Shown: positions 5,210-9,832 of the stretch, piece after piece
Position numbering within the stretch: position 1 is the stretch's first letter
How the letters are laid out: the number at the start of each line of letters is the position of its first letter
From: Planctomycetaceae bacterium
GTDB lineage: Bacteria > Planctomycetota > Planctomycetia > Pirellulales > Thermoguttaceae
Reading direction: 5' to 3'
Length of the DNA: 9,832 bases
Assembly: GCA_031287585.1 (NCBI GenBank)
Contig: JAITST010000355.1
Coordinates: 1 to 9,832, forward strand
Position numbers and translations under genes: made by a program
The notes under the pieces: generated by a model
What the model saw: only the letters and a program-made list of their open reading frames with translations
What the model was told of the DNA's origin: nothing
Databases searched by the model: none

Positions 5210-8200
5210 CTATTCGTCATCTGCTTCGCTTCCTAATCTTTCCGCTTGGTATCGGAAAAATGCCGCGAAACACCAGCAGATGTTTATTCCTATGAAGACG
5301 AACATCAGCGTTGTTCCGGCGGATTGTTCGCTGCCGCTGTATGCGTGTAAGCCGCTTCTGAATACGAAACTTACTCCGTACCACGTCAGCAGAATCGGTA
5401 TCGAACCTAGCGCACTCCCTACTATCAAGCCGAATGTTCCGTACATTTTACCCAGTCGCCCATGTAGTACCAGCAGGAAGAAGCACACTGTTATCAACGC
5501 CCAAACTTCTTTCGGGTCCCAGCCCCAGAAACGTCCCCAAGAATAGTCCGCCCATCTCGCGCCCAGAATCGTTCCGACGCACAAGAGCAGTACCGACAAC
5601 CGCAACATCTGTAAAATGTACGGCGTTAGATTTACACAAATTGTCGGCGGAAGAACTATCGGATAACCCGGCTTGCTTACGTCGTGTCCGTACTTCCCGA
5701 AAATGTAACAACCAATCGCAATCGTTGCCAGTCCCCACGAAATCGCGGCTGCGGAGTAACTCACAATTATCGCCGTCACGTGAGCCGCGAGCCAAAAGTT
5801 GCTACGCAGCACCGCCATCAACGGTCGGATTGTCGGGTTAAATTCAGAGTTGAACGATGCCGACAATCCCGCGAGCAACATCACTACCGCACCGACCAGT
5901 ACGAACAACTTCCGTCCTTCCATCTGTTCCTTGACCGTCTCAAACCAAAGCCGACCAGCAGGGTTATCGCGTGATTCGTTCAACGCCCGTTCCTGACTCT
6001 CCGCCATCTGCCGCAGCGACATCGCACCCGAACTCACATTTGACGCGATACTTTCCTCATTAATGACAATACCAGCGTCCGCCGCAATCTTGTCTGTTCG
6101 CAACAAAACGAACGGGATAGTTATCAGAGCAAGCAGAATTCGCGGCACAAACCACGTCACCAGCACAATGCAACCGATAACAACCAAACGGTCAATCGGG
6201 TCTTGTACGGAAAAAACATATCCGATAGCACCGAACAAACTCGCGTCGTCATGTTCCGCGTAACAAATTTGTGCCGTCATCAAAAACGCCGGTATCATCA
6301 AAAACAGCCGCGGAATCGCGTACATTGAGTTCCAGGAAATCATCTCACTCGCATCCGCCCTCGCCGCGTCTTGTTGAGCGTTCGGATTATTCCGCTTACT
6401 TGCGGAAAGCATTTGATTTAGTTCATCGTCGCCCTTGTGCTTGTTTGAGTTAGCCAAAAATGATAAACCGTGCTGCCAAGTCGGAAACGCCGTTATCCGC
6501 CAACACCGTCCCCAAATCGGACTCACTAGCGGACTTGAACAATACCACAAGCCGAACACACCCGCGACAAATCCCATCAGCACAACCGTCTCGAACATAT
6601 TCGTCACAGGAGCCCAGCCCGTAATCATCGCACGCATCAATCCGCCGACGAACGTCACCAGCACCGCAAGTGCGAGAAACAGAACTGCGCCCCAGAACGA
6701 GAAATTGTCAACATTCCACCTTTTCAGCGGATTCTCGACCGGAATTTTACCCGTTCGCATACCAATCATCAACTCGCTCTCGCCTAGTTGCTCACTGCGG
6801 AAAATCGAAATCACTTGTGCAATCAGCACTAGCACGACCGAAACCGCACTCAGCAACCACATCCAGAAAAACGGATACAACTGCGTGTAACGGTACTCCA
6901 TCGCCGTTCCATTTTTACGCGGGTAGTCGGTCTTCAGAATTACCGCTTGACTCTTCTCGTCGTCCGCCGCCATACTCATCCGCTCGGCACGCATTCGCTC
7001 GGCGGTTTCCATCAGTGCTTGCTCAAATTTCTGCGAGGCAAGCGAAAACGGTTGGTCTGTGAGCGGATCGCGTCCTGACTGCATATACGCCGAACGAATG
7101 TCGGCAAACGCGATACGCGCCCGTTCGGTAGAATTATTAACCTGACGCGACATCGCGGCAACATCTCTCCGAAACGCATCGTCGGCTGGTGATGTATCGC
7201 CGGACTGCGTGTTATCATCGTCAGTGTTGTCAGGTGCATTACCGCCGCCGTTGCCCGTTGCCGCGCCGCCAGTCATTTCACTCTCGTCATCGGAAGTAGT
7301 ACCGCCTTCTTTATCTTCGTTCATAAGGTCGTCATCTATTTTATTGATGAGGTCATCACCATTCTCTTCATCGTTTGAACTATTGTTTAGGTTACGATTC
7401 AAACTACTGTTCAGACTTATGGCGGGAGTGTTGTTATCAGATTCGTTGCTGTCTGTCTCGTTGCTGTCAGTTGAGTTTTTCTTTGTCGTTTCCAAGTCCA
7501 TCCCATACTCGGAATCAATGAATCGACGCATCATTGGCGTACTGGCGTAGAGGAACGTTTGTAACGAAACCCACGGCTGGATAATCTGGTCGTTGTTGTC
7601 GCCTGATGTCGCCGAATCGCACAGAGACGGCAAAACGCGGAGTGACTGACCGTTATCGTACAGTGCAATATATGCCGCGAGAACTTCACGGCGGAACGCA
7701 ACCACGCCGTAATGGAACTGAATTACGTGTTTACGCAACGCGGGCAAATTCCGCTGCGGCACGCCGCGCGGTAACGACGATGACGTTGACTCGCTGATGA
7801 ACAATTCTTTTAATGCGTCACGGTCGTATGCGGTTACGTTGATTGGTAGTTTGTAGCGGGCTTCGGGGTAAAGTTGGTTCATCAACGAAACACTAACCGC
7901 TAATAGTTTATCCGCGTTGACCGCAAGTTTTTCAAACTGCCGTTCAATAACAGCAATGGTTTGCGATGTGAACGGAACGGTTTCACCTTCCTGATTTCGC
8001 GGACGGAAGAATGACGGTAACGATTGTGTCACTTGTATCGTATCCTGAATGGTGGCACGAATGTCTGACGCGGCTGTCAACTCGCGCGTACTGGCAAGCG
8101 TCAGTAAATCTTCAAACGAAGTTGGTATGAGAGCAAGCGAAGGTATTTTGTCAGATGTTTGCTCGACAGTGTTTTGAATGAGACGCAGCGACAACGCGGG

Positions 8201-9028
8201 AAACTCATCGGTCGGGCGAAATATCAGTTTTTTGTACGTTTCGATTGACTGTTCCAGCGAAAGTACCGAGCGGTCTTCTGGTGTGAGCGATTGACCAGAA
8301 AGCGGATTCTGCAACGTCTCGGCGATACGTTCGAGTGTTTGTTGGTAACGGCTTGAATTACGAACTTGTGAAATGGTCACGAAACGTAAACGATAACCGG
8401 CTTGATTGTATTGCAAGACGGAAATACGGCGGCGGAAATTGGGGTCGTCTGCCTTGATGAATGGAAGGTATTCCCATATTTCCGGCTCAACTAACCATGA
8501 GAGTAAAATCTCGTAGGGTTCAAAATAGCGACCGCCATGGTTTGGTATGAGATAGCGGATACGCTTTACGATATTTTGGGCATCATTGTAGGTGACTCGC
8601 CTATCGCTCAGTGCTTGTTCGCTAATGACTTCGTCTTCGACAACGTTCAATTCCGGTGCGGCGTGTGAGATAGAAGGACGACTGAATAATGCGTCAATGC
8701 CGCTGGTGTTGACTTGTCCGACTTCCTCAGTACTGGGGCGGCTGGAATCGAAAACATTGATAACGGGAGTGTCATTTGGAATCTTTTCAAGTTCGGAGAT
8801 AAGGGTGTCGTCAACGCAAATGAACGGACGCGGAGTACCGCAAATCTCTTCAACAATCTGCCGCGCGAAAGTATCAAGCGGCATAACCCGTCCATTGTCA
8901 AAAACTGGCAACCGCCGCCACCGTGACCACGAAACAACATCCGCCGCCCGCAAATCAACTGACGCAACAAGCGGACAAAAGCAAATCAAAACGAAAAAAA
9001 CGAATCTCAAAAAACGATGTTGATACAT
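5210..9028 (-). CDS. ccsA: CcsA/ResC-type cytochrome c biogenesis protein with large N-terminal extracytoplasmic domain
   Basis: CcsA proteins of System II move heme across the membrane and attach it to apocytochromes c. The protein has 1272 residues. A hydrophobic segment (about 7-22) ending near RAA-D (27-30) looks like a signal peptide. LPVFDNGRVMPLDTFAR (40-56) matches the conserved N-terminal motif of long CcsA proteins. About 60-510 is mostly soluble. An Asn/Asp/Ser/Gly-rich, low-complexity segment spans about 511-615. About 11 membrane helices follow from 720. PVTNMFETVVLMG (807-819) is a family motif. The heme-handling WWD motif is WGRFWGWDPKEVW (1164-1176), flanked by H1083 (LAAHV) and H1228 (GLHAY) as expected heme ligands. 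The start at 9028 is chosen because the promoter's predicted start point is near 9075. The upstream TTG at 9070 would lie almost at the mRNA end. There is no Shine-Dalgarno sequence; the leader is T/C-rich. No separate ResB gene is visible. The family is secure; any fusion with a ResB-like part is not. Confidence 0.92.
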   Translation of the reverse strand: MYQHRFLRFVFFVLICFCPLVASVDLRAADVVSWSRWRRLPVFDNGRVMPLDTFARQIVEEICGTPRPFICVDDTLISELEKIPNDTPVINVFDSSRPSTEEVGQVNTSGIDALFSRPSISHAAPELNVVEDEVISEQALSDRRVTYNDAQNIVKRIRYLIPNHGGRYFEPYEILLSWLVEPEIWEYLPFIKADDPNFRRRISVLQYNQAGYRLRFVTISQVRNSSRYQQTLERIAETLQNPLSGQSLTPEDRSVLSLEQSIETYKKLIFRPTDEFPALSLRLIQNTVEQTSDKIPSLALIPTSFEDLLTLASTRELTAASDIRATIQDTIQVTQSLPSFFRPRNQEGETVPFTSQTIAVIERQFEKLAVNADKLLAVSVSLMNQLYPEARYKLPINVTAYDRDALKELFISESTSSSLPRGVPQRNLPALRKHVIQFHYGVVAFRREVLAAYIALYDNGQSLRVLPSLCDSATSGDNNDQIIQPWVSLQTFLYASTPMMRRFIDSEYGMDLETTKKNSTDSNETDSNESDNNTPAISLNSSLNRNLNNSSNDEENGDDLINKIDDDLMNEDKEGGTTSDDESEMTGGAATGNGGGNAPDNTDDDNTQSGDTSPADDAFRRDVAAMSRQVNNSTERARIAFADIRSAYMQSGRDPLTDQPFSLASQKFEQALMETAERMRAERMSMAADDEKSQAVILKTDYPRKNGTAMEYRYTQLYPFFWMWLLSAVSVVLVLIAQVISIFRSEQLGESELMIGMRTGKIPVENPLKRWNVDNFSFWGAVLFLALAVLVTFVGGLMRAMITGWAPVTNMFETVVLMGFVAGVFGLWYCSSPLVSPIWGRCWRITAFPTWQHGLSFLANSNKHKGDDELNQMLSASKRNNPNAQQDAARADASEMISWNSMYAIPRLFLMIPAFLMTAQICYAEHDDASLFGAIGYVFSVQDPIDRLVVIGCIVLVTWFVPRILLALITIPFVLLRTDKIAADAGIVINEESIASNVSSGAMSLRQMAESQERALNESRDNPAGRLWFETVKEQMEGRKLFVLVGAVVMLLAGLSASFNSEFNPTIRPLMAVLRSNFWLAAHVTAIIVSYSAAAISWGLATIAIGCYIFGKYGHDVSKPGYPIVLPPTICVNLTPYILQMLRLSVLLLCVGTILGARWADYSWGRFWGWDPKEVWALITVCFFLLVLHGRLGKMYGTFGLIVGSALGSIPILLTWYGVSFVFRSGLHAYSGSEQSAGTTLMFVFIGINICWCFAAFFRYQAERLGSEADDE

Positions 9029-9081
9029 AAGGAAAAATAATAAAAAAGAGAAGGAAGAAAAATCAACCAAACCACGAGTGG

Positions 9082-9110
9082 ATTATAGAACATAATTTCA
9101 AACTTTGCAA
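9082..9110 (-). promoter_or_regulatory. Sigma70 promoter of the ccsA-like gene
   Basis: On the minus strand, TTGCAA (9110-9105) and a perfect TATAAT (9087-9082) are separated by exactly 17 bases. Transcription would begin near 9075, giving a leader of about 47 nt before the ATG at 9028. The leader is rich in T and C and lacks a Shine-Dalgarno match. Confidence 0.75.
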
Positions 9111-9187
9111 GGCGGGAGAAGACGTAACAAAAAAACGACCGTCAAAGAAGGATTAATCGGTATTTCCCGTCAAATGATATGCTGATG

Positions 9188-9594
9188 TACCGAACACGGT
9201 TGAAGGTTGAGTAGTCAAATTGCCCCGCAAGGGGGTCAACAAGAACTGCCGCTGATTATAACACTTTGTTCAACCCCACGCGGGCATCTCTTTGAAGGTG
9301 GTTTTATAGGACGGCTAATCATAGTCCCGATATGGACTACGATATGTTGGTGATGAACATTGTAACCAAACATCATTTGGAAAAACGAAAGACATACAAC
9401 TTGCCTACCAATGCCTTTCTGGAACAAAAAACCTTATTTTTACAAAAAACACATCAGTAGCAAACGCACGTCATAAAAACAACCTCATTACCTAAGTCAC
9501 CGTAAAACAATAAAACGCTCTTGACAGAGCAATAGGCGACGGATGCGCTACTTACATTACCACTTAATAGATGTTGACAAAGAGTCTTTACCCC
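9188..9594. repeat. Composite dispersed repeat, copy 2
   Basis: This is the second copy of the element at 4587-4957, in the same orientation, so the ccsA-like gene lies between two direct copies. It keeps the same six blocks. It has lost the clean GTCCCGTAGGGAC units (a degenerate version lies at 9323-9338) and gained other sequence between blocks, for example 9374-9495. A CCCCGCAAGGGG palindrome lies at 9223-9234. Copy 2 is more diverged in its central hairpin than copy 1. Short open frames across it on the minus strand (9236-9427 and 9454-9657) are not treated as genes. Confidence 0.8.
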
Positions 9595-9735
9595 GTAGGG
9601 GTTAAACATGGATAACCCCGTGCGATAGCACGGGGTAAGTACCGCCCGCAAACCCAACCCCGCAAGGGGTTGAATGAGGTTTTATAATCGGAGGCGGTTT
9701 TTGTTGAACCCCTACGGGGCATCCCTTTGAAGGTG
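9588..9735. repeat. Cluster of CCCC/GGGG mini-hairpins
   Basis: Four G/C hairpins follow one another. ACCCC/GGGGT with a GTA loop is at 9590-9602. ACCCCGTGC/GCACGGGGT with a GATA loop is at 9615-9636. CAACCCC/GGGGTTG with a GCAA loop is at 9655-9672. CCCC/GGGG with a TAC loop is at 9709-9719. The last leads directly into a third copy of the GGGCATCCCTTTGAAGGTG block (9717-9735). Unit lengths and spacing are irregular, so this is not a CRISPR array. The region may end transcripts entering from either side, but no T tracts support that. Confidence 0.7.
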
Positions 9736-9763
9736 TCTTACAATTTGTCCATATTTTTTATTC

Positions 9764-9792
9764 TTCTCAAACTGCCATAAAATGGCTATAAT
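9764..9792 (+). promoter_or_regulatory. Promoter of a plus-strand gene beyond the window
   Basis: TTCTCA (9764-9769) and a perfect TATAAT (9787-9792) are 17 bases apart. The spacer contains a 5-bp inverted repeat GCCAT/ATGGC (9774-9778 and 9782-9786) abutting the -10, which could be an operator. A Shine-Dalgarno-like AAAGGA at 9825-9830 lies 33 bases past the -10. A gene reading rightward is therefore expected to start just after 9832; its identity is not visible. Confidence 0.6.
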
Positions 9793-9832
9793 TTGTGTTA
9801 ATTTTTATTTTTCACTCCCGATTGAAAGGAAT

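Noticed and set aside
9029..9070. TTG start at 9070 for the ccsA-like gene
   Set aside because: The -10 box ends at 9082, so transcription should start around 9075, leaving almost no leader. The ATG at 9028 directly precedes a normal signal peptide.
9236..9657. Two short minus-strand open frames (9236-9427 and 9454-9657)
   Set aside because: Both lie wholly within or across the composite repeat and hairpin cluster and have no coding signals.

Overview
The window reads as chromosomal DNA of a bacterium, most likely a member of the Planctomycetota with an unusually AT-rich genome. That placement is inference. It rests on the very long CcsA-type cytochrome c biogenesis protein with an N-terminal GRVMPLDTFAR motif, the class II (B12-dependent) ribonucleotide reductase with a C-terminal Cys-rich knuckle, and intergenic regions full of short G/C palindromes. 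All three complete genes lie on the minus strand: rsmG (249-1118), nrdJ (1211-4219) and a ccsA-like gene (5210-9028). All three are intact, and every other long reading frame looks like a shadow of these genes or of repeats.

Layout from left to right. Bases 1-216 are the 3' end of a plus-strand group II intron whose body, and any reverse transcriptase gene, lies left of the window. Domain V, domain VI and the bulged branch-point A can be drawn base by base. The intron end points at the tail of rsmG, which finishes in an intrinsic terminator (222-249). A GC-rich hairpin flanked by 9-bp direct repeats sits between rsmG and the end of nrdJ. Upstream of nrdJ are an AT-rich leader of roughly 170-200 nt and two NrdR-box-like 16-mers, offset by 32 bp and overlapping candidate promoter elements. 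This predicts NrdR repression of the reductase. Bases 4464-5209 hold no convincing gene. They contain one copy of a composite repeat of about 0.4 kb, with a 63-nt hairpin and a smaller perfect hairpin. The ccsA-like gene follows, with a clear sigma70 promoter at 9082-9110. Bases 9111-9760 carry a second, diverged copy of the same composite repeat and a cluster of CCCC/GGGG mini-hairpins. The last 70 bases hold a plus-strand promoter and a Shine-Dalgarno sequence for a gene starting just beyond the window.

The three genes are not an evident pathway: ribosomal RNA modification, deoxynucleotide synthesis and cytochrome c heme attachment. nrdJ and ccsA have separate candidate promoters, and rsmG could be read from nrdJ or from its own promoter. 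I see no defence system, CRISPR array, toxin-antitoxin pair or new enzyme cluster here. The less ordinary content is non-coding: the intron terminus, the NrdR-type operator, and the composite repeat placed on both sides of ccsA.
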